Positions 51,157 to 62,593 of a stretch of 64,000 bases of DNA are shown piece by piece. The stretch covers positions 1,102,501 through 1,166,500 of the forward strand of contig JAIWZP010000001.1 of the NCBI GenBank assembly GCA_025201375.1, given 5' to 3'. Below the pieces are notes generated by a model. It did no database searches and had not been told where the DNA came from. It saw only the letters and a list, made by a program, of their open reading frames with translations. This DNA comes from Gongronella butleri. Lineage: Eukaryota > Mucoromycota > Mucoromycetes > Mucorales > Cunninghamellaceae. The translations under genes and the position numbers were made by a program. How positions within the stretch are numbered: position 1 is the first letter of the stretch; each line of letters begins with the position of its first letter.

Positions 51157-53445
51157 ATGATAAAACGACCCACCACGCCAGGTAAAGCTCATGGTGCCTG
51201 ATTTCGGCCACACTTCGCGTCCACTCTCGCTCTTTGCTTACTTTGTCCCCTTTTCCTGGAACGAGGTAGTCCCCTTTTCCTGCAACTAGACGCGTCCCTC
51301 GTTCCAGGAAAAGGACCTCTACGGCAAGGTACATTGATATTTACCATTTTGACGCGAGACTCACGATCCCTCTTTTTTTTTCTGACCAGAGCCAGGTGGT
51401 GACGCTATTGAGACCCAGGCGACCATGGACGCGCCCGAGGACGGCAATGAAAGCGGCACGGCCCTGTTTTTTTCGAGACCGTCTCTCCTACTGCCCATCT
51501 TTTATCAATTTTGGCGTCGTCACGCCTCAAATCAGGTAAGTGGCCATTTTTTTATTTTTATTTTTTTTACTTGATCGTGACCACGTAAAGACGCCAATGC
51601 CTTTTTTTTTTTTTTTTTTTGTTTTTAGATCAGGAAATCCAATTTATCAACGAGGTCTTTAACGGCGATTTGCTCGAGAACGGTCTAGTCGACTCTTTTT
51701 TGGAGGTGTCGGTGCTGTCGTGAAATTAGCGTGATGCAATGCGGCCGATTTGGCCTGGTCAATTGGATTGCCAGCAACCTCGGAATCCGCACAGGCTGGG
51801 TGACCACGGGCGTGCCCTCGTCCGTCGTGCTTAACAGCAATCGCGTCCGTTTGGTCAAATGATTCTTTGGTCGTCCTGAAATTTGCAATGTTCGAATCAG
51901 ACGGACTCAATTGGCTCTCTTTTGAGGCGGGTGGCGCCTATGTGGTGGCCTTTTGTGCTGTGGGTGCTCGGCCATTTGTGGACGGCGGACTTTGCGTCAC
52001 TCCGGCGCGCTCAATAGCATGGCAGTCAAGATTGGGCGCGCTGCCCTGTGATGTCCTTCAAGATGCGCAACGGTGGCATTCTGCGCTGGATGCAAGCGCG
52101 CTGGCAGCAGCTCACGCTTGAAACAGCGACCGTGCCTCTGAGCATTTCCCTTCGGAGCTCGATTTTCCGGGATTGCTGCATTCGCTTCGGTTCCAATGGT
52201 CGCGATCTCATGGGCCGCCGATACACCTTTGCCGTATAGGATCGCCCTCCTAGAGCGCGTCATTGCCGAGTGACGCGTGTCAATGGGTTGTGGCTGCCCC
52301 AAGTTTTGTCGCATCCAATTCAGCGGCACGCAAACGGGGCTTGACCATGCCATTGGACGCGTGTTGGCCCAGTAAGAAAAAAAAGAGAGCCAAACAGGGT
52401 GAAAGCTCATCGTGTTCTTTTATTTTGTTTCTTTTTCTCATTTTTTTTTTTCAGGGACTTGGTCAACCTGGTCCATCTCAGCGATTGTGCCTGGCTTGCC
52501 CACCGTGGCATCGACGCTGGATGTGGATCTTGCCCAAATGACACGCGCACTGGTGGACTTCCGCAACCCCCATGGCACGACAGAAGGTCGAGCCTTGGAA
52601 TCATACGCGCGATTGTGTGCGGAGCGCGCACTTCCATTGACATTGCCTGCAGCAAACTTGAATGACGTGGTAAGCGACACAGAGAGAATGTTGCGTCCAT
52701 TGTTTATTTGCCATCTTACGTCTTTATCCTTTTGTTTTTTACAGCCAGAATTGCACGAATACAATGAATGCGAGCTGCGATTCCGCACCATTGACCAGCT
52801 GCAACGACATCAGAACCTGGACGCGGCCCGGTGCGGGACCATCGACGGTCAACCGACTGGCTACTCTGTGCGGCCCGGGCACCGATAGTCGCCAAATGCT
52901 GCTCGATGGCTTGGTGAATTTGCAAGGACGCCTACCGGGCGGCCGCCTGTCGTCCAAATTGGAAATGCTGCGTCGAGGCTTGGCGCAGGACAGCTTCCCC
53001 ACATCTCACTGTTCACCTGAAGTCAATGGCATCACTTTCTTGGCCTATGCTCAACCGGTGCTCAACAATCCTGTTGGCCGAGTGGTCCGCTCAGTAAGAA
53101 ATGGAAAAAAATCAACAAAAAAATCCCATCACTCCCTCTCATCGCTTCGTTTGATTTTTTGGGGGGATTTAGAGATTTGTATCGCGCGGCACTCCCATTT
53201 TTGAACCGGACGTTACAGGAAAGGCCCACCGATCTTGGCGAAATCACACGTCGCCTGGTCCAATATCGCACCAGAGGTAAAACATCCCCATGTTCTTGCC
53301 CGTAAAAAAAAAAAAAAGAAAACTAATCATGCAAGCTCTTGAATTGTAGGAACGAGAGTGCCCACGACCGGGCTGTGGCTTCCGATATACCACGCAGACA
53401 CAAGTGAACACTCACAATTGCACTCATCATAGTGGGGTCGAGTAA
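51157..53445 (+). pseudogene. Decayed multi-exon gene of unknown family with zinc-finger-like end
   Basis: Starts ATG at 51157 (MIKRPTTP, donor at 51182). An exon near 51390-51535 joins in frame (EPGGDAIETQATMDAPEDG, FYQFWRRHASNQ), and its successor adds EIQFINEVFNGDLLENG before a stop near 51721. Beyond that, coding-like stretches appear in different frames: CGRFGLVNWIASNLGIRTGW, SNDSLVVLKFAMFESDGLNW, NLVHLSDCAWLAHRGIDAG, QMTRALVDFRNPHGTTEGRA, LHEYNECELRFRTIDQLQRH, MLLDGLVNLQGRLPGGRLSS, GITFLAYAQPVLNNPVGRVV, and a last exon with C2H2 spacing (CPRPGCGFRYTTQTQVNTHN then CTHH). Splice-like sites flank several. At least three frame changes or stops are needed, so I call it a pseudogene. I do not recognise the family; a degraded mobile-element ORF is possible. 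The chain may also be partly wrong. Confidence 0.5.
51249..51314. repeat. Perfect 17-bp inverted repeat with 32-nt loop
   Basis: CCTTTTCCTGGAACGAG at 51249-51265 and its exact reverse complement at 51298-51314. The loop holds a partial further copy (CCCCTTTTCCTG) and ACGCGT. It lies in the likely first intron of the decayed gene. Confidence 0.85.
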
Positions 53446-53937
53446 GACATCCAAGAGGCAATCCTGCTGAAAAACAAAAATTCACCTTGTTTCAAAAAAA
53501 AAAAAAAAAAAAAAAAATAGCGACCACGACTCCCTTGTCTGCATCCCGGCTGTCAGCGCACCTTTGGCCGAAACGGATGCGCGACGCGCCGTATGCATAT
53601 GTTGCGAGCAACACGCGGCCGTGCACTTTTGAAGGCTGCACATTCACGTACGCCCCGCGCCGGTCCCCCTTGCCCTTCGTCATCCGCGCGATTCTCATCA
53701 CCATGCTTCATACGCTGAATAAAATGCTCCCTTTTTAGCCGCTCTAATGCGAAAAAACAAAATAAAATTGTCTTTACATCATTGTAGCCCCGGGAAAAAA
53801 AAAGGCATTGCAACAAAATGTTTATGCTCGAGCAAAGAACATTGAATGGTCATGGTATCGATCACCGCTTTATTTTCTTTAGTATGTACACAAGATAAAG
53901 AGCAAATGAAAAGTGTAAATATTACAATAAAAATTAT

Positions 53938-55368
53938 CTAATGGGCATCGGCGTGGACCTGGTCGATCAAACCTTCGATGGCATCCTTTGTACCAAAGAT
54001 CAGGCCGACCATACCAAGGAGGACGGTCAGGCCCATGAAGGCGAGCTCGTAAATAGGCTTGTTGCGCACGCCAGTGAGCTTCAAATACGTCAAGATAGGG
54101 AGTACAAAAATGAGCACACAATTACTGAACGAACCAATGAGTTGCATGAGCAAACCAAAGTAGGGCAAGAAAATGGCGAGGATCAAAATGAGACCCAAAA
54201 GGAAAACGCGCAGAGTAATGCGCAAACACGTCTCCTTGACCTTGCTGTGGCGATTGAAGCCGAGCATTTCCTCGAGATCGAGCGACAGAGACGTGGCGAG
54301 GAGGGGCGCAGCCATGAGCACGTGGATGGTGATGAGGACGACGGCGACGACATAAGCGGCATTGTGGGGCAAGTTGTTGTAAATGGGCGAGACGGTGTCC
54401 TGGCCGTAAATGTAGTAGCCGGGCACAGCGCACATGAGGTACAAGCACGCGCAGATGGACAAACCAGTGGCAATGACCTTGTTCCAGTCGCGAGGCTTCT
54501 TCATCGCGAGTTCGACGTGAGGATAGATGACATTGCCGCCAAACGAGAAGCTGATGGTGGCCAGGGCCGAGGGGAACTGAGGCCAGATGACGGCATCGTG
54601 TTGCGCGGGTGGCAGCGATCCTTGCTCAATGCACGCGACAACGAGGACAATCAGGACAACGATGGCCGTGGTGACGGAGCCAATGGCGCTAGTCCAAGCG
54701 GCTTCCTTCATGGTCTTGACAAGGATAAAGGGCAGACCCGCGAAAACAGTGCAGATGATGATCCAATTCGTCGGCGTCAGCTCGCCAGAGGTGCCCTTGC
54801 AAAGAGCATTGATGTTTTGGCCGGCCAACACCAAATAAAGTGATGGAACACCAATCATCAGCCAGCATTGCAGGAAAAACGTCGTCCAGCCGCCAATCCA
54901 GCCAAAGCTGACAGTCGCAAGCTCCTTGAAGGTGCTGATGCGGCGGTCAGGCAGTGCGTAAATGCTGCGAATGAGCAAAATACCCGTGTAAATGCTCATA
55001 ATCCAGGACAAAAAGAAGATCAGCAAGCCCATCCAGCCACCCTGCTTCAAGGCATAGGGCAGACCAAGTGTGCCGGTACCAGCCTATTCGTTCAAAAGGG
55101 GTGAGTGCCCGGATTTCTTTTTTTTTTTTTTTTTTTTTGCGAAAATTGGGGCTTACCACCACACAAACAACGTTGAAACCAGCCATGAACGACGAGCACG
55201 AGCCGTGCTCACCTTTCAAGCGGCTTGTAATGGAGGATTCGTATTCCTTGACTAGAGGAGAAAAATCATTGGATGAGCACCAGTGATTCATCGCCTAAAA
55301 AAAAAAGACTTACCGCTGACAATGTCGGTCACCTCGGCAGCCTTCTCGTTGTAATTCTCCTTGCTCAT
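53938..55368 (-). CDS. Amino acid permease, Aa_trans/AVT family
   Basis: Multi-pass transporter of neutral amino acids (AAAP/SLC36-38 type). Exons (minus strand) are 55368-55314, 55251-55157 and 55083-53938; 1296 nt, 431 residues. The N-terminus is polar (MSKENYNEKAAEVTDIVSVK), then the family block FMAGFNVVCVVAGTGTLGLP and YALKQGGWMGLLIFFLSWIM, which is split across exons 2 and 3 and proves the join. About eleven membrane segments follow; the central SFSFGGNVIYPHVELAMKKP is a family hallmark and the end is GMVGLIFGTKDAIEGLIDQV. The subfamily resembles the Neurospora Mtr/AVT group; plasma-membrane versus vacuolar location cannot be decided. The upstream purine-rich tract (GA repeats, 55400-55450) lies in the 5' flank. 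Confidence 0.88.
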
Positions 55369-57269
55369 GATGCCGCAAAAAAAAAAAAAATCCGGAGGAA
55401 AAAAAGAGAGAAAGAGAGAAAGAGAGAGAGAGAGAGAAAGAAAAAGAAAAAAAAGTGCAAAAAGACTTTTTTTCCAAGGTGTAAAAAAGAAAAAAAGAAC
55501 GGATGTTGATGCTTTTCCATTGTTCATGTCAATTGCTTTTATGGGTGACAGGATCAGGAGGAGTTTGAATATAGGCAGACCAATGGTCATGCGCACTACC
55601 CTAAAATTGGGCAAATGAGATTAGGTTTTCTCACCCCCACCTTTTCTGGCCGTGTGTCATCCTGTTTGGTCCATGGAAAAGATGGGGAAAAGGGCCCACA
55701 CCTATCATTTTGGGATATTAGCTTTGGGCATTTAAGGGTTGAGCGTGTCAGCCGAGATAAACTTCAAAATGGACCCGAGATCTCATCCGAAGCCTAACTT
55801 TTTTTTTTCTGTCAAGATTCGCTCGAGCCACGCGAGATTAAAAGGAAAAAGAGAAAAAAAAATGGCTTGCCCTTTTGCACCACCGCGGCGGTGGTGCCTT
55901 TGCTGCAATGATCAGATTCCGAGGTCCACAGACGATCTGCCGCCGCCTCCCGCCTTCATGTAACAGGCTCAATTGCAATAGCGATGGGCGCGGGGGCGCT
56001 CTCCAAAGCGCAGATTTCACCCTCCGTCTTTCTCACTCATCCATGATCTTCCAATGGCAAGCCGACCGTGCGAATTGGAGCCTTCTCCATGTGCTTTGCC
56101 TAATATCGTTATTGCAACTCCTCTTGAAAAAAATTCTCTTTCCAACAATAGCTCCTCATCAAACGACAATTGCGCGCCGCAGCCACTCAAGAGCGGCCGT
56201 GGGCAATGAGTCAAAGGTGAAATGTGCAAACAATTGGGCTTTTGAAGCGAGCCCCGCCACTCTGTTGTTACCTAACCGCAAAAAGCGCGTCGCGGTGTCA
56301 CCTGCAAACGAGAAAGGGGGTGACTGAACCCTCAAAGAAGCTATCCAGGGTCCGTGGGGAGGGGGGTGTGACCCAAAAACAAAAAAAGTTGGCCTGATCT
56401 GGAAATTCTCGCCTCAACTTTTCCCATGAGGCAATCCTGCTTGCTCTTGGCAAGCCCCCTGTCCAAAAAGGCTGCTCAAAAACCAGCACCGTGGATGACG
56501 CGGCACCCGATGATGTTCCAAAACAAGGCGAAAAGCGATTATAGCGCCTTCCGTCCTTTTTTTTTTGTATGTAAAGCACGCGCGAGCTTAATGACAAAAA
56601 TCTCGCCAGTCTGGCAACAAACACGCCGCGTCAATGGCTGCAGACTGGTAAAAAAAAAAATGTAAAAAAAAAAAAGGCACCGCGCGGCGTCAATGGTACA
56701 GATGACGTGCAAACCCCTCCACCCGCATGGGGGAAATTCTGGAATGCGCAGTGATACCCCCATCATTGGAAAGAGAAGGGAGCCTTACAGAGTGGCTCGT
56801 CACGCGCAGAAAACAAAACAAAAAAAAGGAATGTTTTCTCTTATCAACATGGCTTACCATCATGATGAATGGGATGCCTTTTGACCCTCAAAGAAAGCAG
56901 CGCGAGCGACGCGGTTGAAAGGCATGCCTTCCAAAAGATTCTGCTGCGACCTCGACGACTTCACTATCAAACGGTCCGTTTAGCCCTCATTTTCCATTAT
57001 GGTCATCACAAAAACGCACCGACTGCGTGCAAAAAAACTTGAATTCGCGAGGCACTTGTGTCCAGCATGTCCCGATTCCAATGTGGGAATCCTTGAGCAA
57101 GTATCTTGGACGCGGTTATATATGGTGTGCACTTTCAGGGGCAAATCAAGCAATGCAACTCGCCAATCAGACACCCCCGTCGAACGCAAATCAACGTGAT
57201 TTAACGGGCCAAAATACCTGTCGGGGGGCGGCTTTGTACCACCTGAAAGCCAATTGGACGCGCAAAACA

Positions 57270-57990
57270 CGCCTTTTAAAATTTAGTCGTAGCATGGTCC
57301 CAAAACCAAAATGCGAAAAATGGATTCGCAGAATCGCACCAAACTTGCACACAAGGTGCATCATATAGCGAAACCACGAAAATGACAAAAAAAGCGCGCC
57401 ATGCAACTCCTCGATGACGAGCAATGAGCAATTTTCGATTTTTCTTGACAGGCGATTGGCAAGGGAAAAACGCGTCCATAAAGCTCAGGTGATGCGTCAA
57501 CTAGCACAAGAACTGTCATCTGCATTGATTTGATTCAGAATAGGCGCGTGCAACTCAATGTCTGACGCGGTTAATCACGCGTCGAAAAACATGTATGATT
57601 TTGAAACGCGTCAAAGATGCCAAAAACTCGCTGTTTTTCATCGATCACCGACGTCCACATAGGCAACATGTCACGCTTTTTCTGGTGATATAATTTTCGA
57701 ACCGATGCGGCTCGTTCTCGTTGACTTTGCCTTGACGTGAAAATTCAGAGCTCTTCGCGTAAAACGCAAAAACAAGTCGATGGACCGCTGGTTTTTCTTG
57801 CATTTCTGCCGGTGAATGAATGTGCTCTACCATGTGGCTGAATGACGTGGCGATCTGAGGACCTTTATTTGGCGAATTCCAAATCCTCGACTGCACCCCT
57901 TTGAAAATTCGTCATTTTTGAAAATAGTCATAGCGCGCCATCCATTGACCGCAGCGCCACAAGCGTGGGCTCATTTGAACGACAAAGCAC
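57270..57990 (+). repeat. Dispersed repeat family A, copy A3
   Basis: Anchors CCAAAACCAAAAT at 57300 and GGGCTCATTTGAACG at 57967 give a spacing of 667 bp, one base from A1. Blocks such as CATGTGGCTGAATGACGTGG, GATCTGAGGAC and CAAATCCTCGACT match A1 closely. Confidence 0.78.
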
Positions 57991-58629
57991 AGACGTATTC
58001 ATGCAAGGAGCGGGTTGCAGTGTGCTTGGGAATTCATCGATAAACGGCCAAAGTACAATAAAAATGCTTTAATCGCAATCTTTTTGATAACTACGCAACT
58101 TTTCACAACCTTTTAATGCACGGCGTGAGACCAACAGATGCTTGAAACACTTGTAATAAATAGTCGGATGGTCGTCTATGCAGGTGGTTTTGAGCTAAAC
58201 AATAGGTAAAATATGCGGAAACCCATCTTTCAAGATTGCTAGCGTTACAGCCATCCAATAGCGTTCAAAATTTGGGTCAGTTGACCGTCGAGGATAGCAA
58301 AATCTAGACATAAAGATTCAATATCGTCAAAAGGACTAAGTCGTCGAGAAAGAATCAAAGTTCAAGATTTTAATAGGAAAAAAAAAAGGTTTAGAGCAAA
58401 AAGCTACGGATAAAATGGTACGGCTAAGGCCTGGATGTAATGGCCAACTGATCTGCATCCTCCACGCGCACGGTTTTTTTTTTTTGGGAAAGGGGGAAGA
58501 GGTCGAACAAAAAAAAAAAAAAAGGCGACGGGCTATGAAAACAAAGGCCTTTTATTGGCCAGCAAAGGTCGCGTTCTTTTTTTTTCGTGTACAAATGTCG
58601 CCAATTCCTCACGGCCAAAAAAGAATTTC

Positions 58630-58850
58630 GCCTCACCGATGAAAGTTGCAGAGTGCTGTAAATACCCATGTTGCTTGACGTGCTATGTGCCGTCGATTGG
58701 GCTAGAAGCATCCCAATTCCGCACGGCTTGCCAGAAAGTGCTCATGTCGCCGATGAAAGTTGCAGCGCTTCAACATTCCCCCATGCTGATCGACGTCCTA
58801 TCATCATATATGGTCAGCGCGGAAAATTGGGCGAGAAGCATCCCAAGGAT
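58630..58850 (+). repeat. Local degenerate duplication of about 115-130 bp
   Basis: CCGATGAAAGTTGCAG recurs at about 58636 and 58750, and GAAGCATCCCAA at about 58705 and 58835. The offset grows from 114 to 130 bp, so an insertion has occurred in the second unit. Confidence 0.6.
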
Positions 58851-59274
58851 GGCTCACACGAGCTTTAGAAAGACTAACGTCTACTCGACAAGAAATCCAC
58901 GACCCTCAAAGCGTCGTTTTTGCAGACGGCCCACACCATCGCAGGCGAACGCAAGAACTGATGCCAAGCAATTCGTAAAGGTCATTGACCATCTTCTCGA
59001 CGATGGCGACCACAGCGACAAGGAGAATAGAGTACAGACCCATCACAACAGGTCCATACCTTGTCAAGCAGCCAAGGCGAGAATGAGCAAATCGCTGACT
59101 GTTCAAGACGACCGAGGTGGATGACGTTGCCTTTATGACGAATAAAAATCGTGACCGATCAAGATCTGCACTGAATGTCTTTCAGCAGCCGCTAGTCCAT
59201 TTGGGTCCTTGATCAAGATAATTGATGCAATAATGCTTTTTTGCGGGACACCAAGAACAAGACGCGGGTCACAG

Positions 59275-59293
59275 GATATGATTTTATCATATC
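59275..59293. repeat. Small inverted repeat GATATGA-N5-TCATATC
   Basis: Perfect 7-bp arms around TTTTA, one of several GATA/TATC-type palindromes between 59.2 and 62.2 kb. Confidence 0.7.
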
Positions 59294-60132
59294 ACGCAAT
59301 TATGAATCCCGGTTCTAAAGAATCTCGTTGACGTGCGCGGTGTTTTGAGAATGAAAGCTCAAGACATTGTCCATGAGAAACACTGGTACGACTCGCATGA
59401 GCACGCACGAGGATGACGTCGTCGCCCGCCCGGCCCGCGTCTCTTTAATTTTGCCCATATACTGTAATACATCATTAATAAAGTCTTGGCTGGCAAAAAG
59501 TTCTAATTTGTTGCTATGTCCCCAGAAAGTGTTCTTTGGGGGTGTAACGCGTCGGGCCAGGATGTAAAATTTAATTTAGAATTGAATGGTGTTACTTTTT
59601 GTGCTGCGCTCACTTGATATAAAATGCGATTTTCTTCGAAATTTTAATAAATTACTGGACACCGTGTATATGCTTTATTCGATTCTAACTTAAATTTTGC
59701 ATGAGCAAGCGGAACAAAATGATGATTCATGCTGTTTTTGAGGCCCTTTCATTATCATAGAGCAAACAGCAATTTGAGCAAAATTGCTACAATAGCGTAA
59801 AAAAAAGGGGGTTATCATAATGCTCAATGGCAATATGATACTGTATTTTTGGGACAAGTCGCTTGCTCTTTCTGTTGTACTGTAATCTACTTGGTCCGTG
59901 GAGGCTGGTGGGGGGCTTGTAAGTGCTGCCACCGTCGTGACAATGGACTCGGCCCGTGGCTCTTTGTCGGCCTTGAATAATTACAGTAAGTAAGATATGC
60001 GCAAGCCATCTTGATGTGCTAGCAAGTAAAATTCGAGGAGGTGAGGCATGGCAGCATAGTCTCTGTGGCTGTTGACGTCTGCAATGTCATTCTGGTTGTT
60101 GGGATGGTCGTGTTGCCGCTTGCCAATGTCAT

Positions 60133-60155
60133 ACAGTATCATCATATGATACTGT
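60133..60155. repeat. Inverted repeat ACAGTATCAT-CAT-ATGATACTGT
   Basis: Perfect 10-bp arms with a 3-nt spacer, combining the two short words (ACAGTA and GATAC) that recur across this region. Confidence 0.85.
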
Positions 60156-60359
60156 GATTGCGATTCCAGCCGCGCATTTGTCATGCCTTCTTGCTTTGTT
60201 GTGGTAGGCAGTATTGGCCTTTTTTCCATTCCTTGTGCTTTTCGTGTCATCATACTGTAGGTACTGTAGGTACTGTGTCATATGATAGAGTAGGCGCCTC
60301 GAACACTACTGTAAATTGGTTGCTGGCACAATGCTCAAATCGACGAAATTTTGCTATCA

Positions 60360-60610
60360 TGGCGCGGGCGGCGGGCGTGCAGCTCACAAAAATGGGTTCG
60401 CAGAATTCTGCCAAATTTGCAAACAAGAGTCACCGTACTGTAGCTACAGTACTGTAGCATGAACAAAAAACCAGCACCACGAAAGGTACAGTACCAAAAA
60501 AAGCGGGGTCGACCTGTTCTCGTCGGGCAATGTGCAAAAAAATCAGATACAATATAATTTCGACGGCGAATTGCAAATAAAGGAAAAATGCAAAAAAAAA
60601 CGCGTCTATG
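60360..60610 (+). repeat. Partial family A copy interrupted by TACTGTA words
   Basis: GGGTTCGCAGAATTCTGCCA matches GGATTCGCAGAATCGCACCA of A3, and AAACGCGTC near 60599 matches AAACGCGTCCATAAAGC of A3. Between GAGTCACCG and ACCACGAAAG lies extra sequence with TACTGTAGCTACAGTACTGTA-type palindromes that the other copies lack. Confidence 0.65.
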
Positions 60611-60689
60611 GAGTCGCACCGACAACGCGGCGTCTCCTTTTCACTTGCGCGGTCGTTTATACAGTACTGTACATCAGTACGTACCAGCC

Positions 60690-62060
60690 AGGATTCAACA
60701 AGCGGTCAGCTGCTGGCGTGTCGTTGTGCAGCAGATGAATCCAAAATCTTGAATGACGACGACATTTCCACAAATCGACCGTGGTGGTGATACAGTATCA
60801 TGGGTCGACGAGCTCTCAAAATATTTTGTGGATCGCGCTGAAGAAATTGGCACCAATCGAAAGAAACGCACTCAAATGTCATTTTCTGATTGTTTGATGC
60901 TCGCCCAATGGACCAATTTTGCACGCTTGCAAAAATCGATCAAACACTGAATTACTGTAATTTTCAAACTCGATTTTCTCGACAACTGAAAAATCAACCA
61001 ACGGTGCTTTAAACATGTCGAAAGCACCTGTTGAATCTCTATCGAATGAGATCAGTTTCATCGATGGATGGCTACGCAAAACTCGCATACTATATCATAT
61101 CATACGTAGAAAATTCGCTTTTTTGCCATCAAAATCTATCTTTGATCGCTTTTTTCTCGACAACGGTCTAATAAACCTGTAATTTTTATTCCAGTTTTAC
61201 TAACAAACAGGGATCCAAAGTACATACAGTAATGGGACTTGCGGAGCGCTTAGCTTGGGTTTTAACTTTTTTGATCGGTCATTCACCAGGCTGCAGCCCA
61301 CTCATCAACGCATAAAATGTGCAAAGTAAAAAAATAAATACAGTTAAAAAAAATCCATGCAATCCACGCACCTTAATTTGGAAGTGTCAAACCTTAAATT
61401 TTTGCAAAAAAATCTTGACCAAAGTAAGCACCTTTTCTTAGTCAATCGCCGTTCATGCGTCACTCTTTGGGCTTTTTTCTTACGCTGACGCGACCTGTCA
61501 TTTTATCAGCCAATAGAAAATCGTCGGAGTTACCTCTTTGGGATGCATTGATCACTCGGAGTTCGAAAAATTTAAATTAGGCATTTCTGAGATTGAAATA
61601 TGTGACCTCTGAGTGACCCTGAATATTTCAAAAGTGGTCGTAGCGCTTTGGAGGTTTAAGCTTTTATGTTGCAAATTTTGCGCTGAATTCGATGCAGTTA
61701 TTTTTGAACGGGGTCAACCATGCAGATGGACAGATGAATGCAGAATGGTACAAATACAGTAGGAGGTTTTTGGCATTTTCGAGTCCAAAAAAAAAATCGG
61801 GCGAGTTCGTTTTGAACACTGGGCTGTAGTTTGTGCGATGATGCAGGTTTTATCGGCGGGCAGGCAGGCTGTAAAAAAATTTCTGGAAGAACAACAAGGC
61901 GACAAAGTTTGAAAAACACGCTTCTTCATCATTTTACAATTGCAAATTTGCCATGTTTCGTCACGGGCAACGCGCCACTGCAAGCATTCAAAAGTCAATT
62001 TGCGTCAGATTCTATCCACTGAGCCCAAAAATTCCACCGGTCGGACACCAGATTTGTGCG
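60690..62060 (+). repeat. Dispersed repeat family B, copy B2
   Basis: Collinear with B1; anchors GTTGTGCAG (60723), TCTCTATCGAATGAGA (61036), CTTAATTTG (61372) and CAGGCTGTAAAAAAAT (61865). Inter-anchor distances are 313, 336 and 493 bp against 262, 321 and 488 bp in B1, so B2 is longer mainly near its 5' end. Confidence 0.75.
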
Positions 62061-62167
62061 TAAAATAATAAAAAACGAGTATAAATCGCCATGGCGTCTT
62101 AATTGTATCATACGTATGGCAAAAATTTGATCCCTTGTTTTCTACGTATCATGAGGGTCGTATCATA

Positions 62168-62183
62168 CCTATGATATCATAGG
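62168..62183. repeat. Perfect 16-bp palindrome CCTATGATATCATAGG
   Basis: Self-complementary over all 16 bases, in a stretch with several GTATCAT and ATACGTA words (62095-62185). Confidence 0.85.
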
Positions 62184-62245
62184 GATCTCGCTTTTAAGCA
62201 GCATGCAGCTCATTGATGCTCGCCAACGAGCAGGTCGACCCCGCT

Positions 62246-62248
<3 letters not shown>

Positions 62249-62283
<35 letters not shown>
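62249..62283. repeat. 35-nt poly(T) tract
   Basis: Uninterrupted T run in the 3' flank of TOM1; exact length may be unreliable. Confidence 0.85.
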
Positions 62284-62285
<2 letters not shown>

Positions 62286-62593
62286 GTAGTGTGATATTTT
62301 TCGTGCTTTCTGAGTGTGGTGCCACGCAAACGATTCTGAGAGCCGCTCTGTGAAGCTATGATAAATCTTTGTTACAACCCGCCTTTTAGACAAACGTGCT
62401 CCATAATGTAAAAGCAATATAATCGATTTTTTTAATTTGTAAAAACGAGGGTGGACGGTCCGCAAGTTTTTCTTTTTTAAAAAAAGGACAAGGGAGAGGA
62501 GGGGGCAATCATGAGATACGCAAAATGGAGGGAGATGGGAAAAGAAAAAAAGAGATTTTTAAAAAGAAAACAAGGAAAAAAAAGGGGGGGGGA

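Larger units (their letters stand above)
55369..62593. other. 7-kb region without supported genes, rich in repeats and palindromes
   Basis: Between two minus-strand genes. 55369-57000 shows only promoter and unique AT-rich sequence. It then contains A3 (57270-57990), a local duplication (58630-58850), a small inverted repeat at 59275-59293, palindromic words, a partial family A copy (60360-60610), B2 (60690-62060) and a 35-nt T run. The longest frame (58555-59124, 189 codons) has no domain. Confidence 0.6.

Noticed and set aside
58555..59124. ORF of 189 codons
   Set aside because: It spans a degenerate local duplication, lacks a domain and has no exon partners; probably a chance frame.
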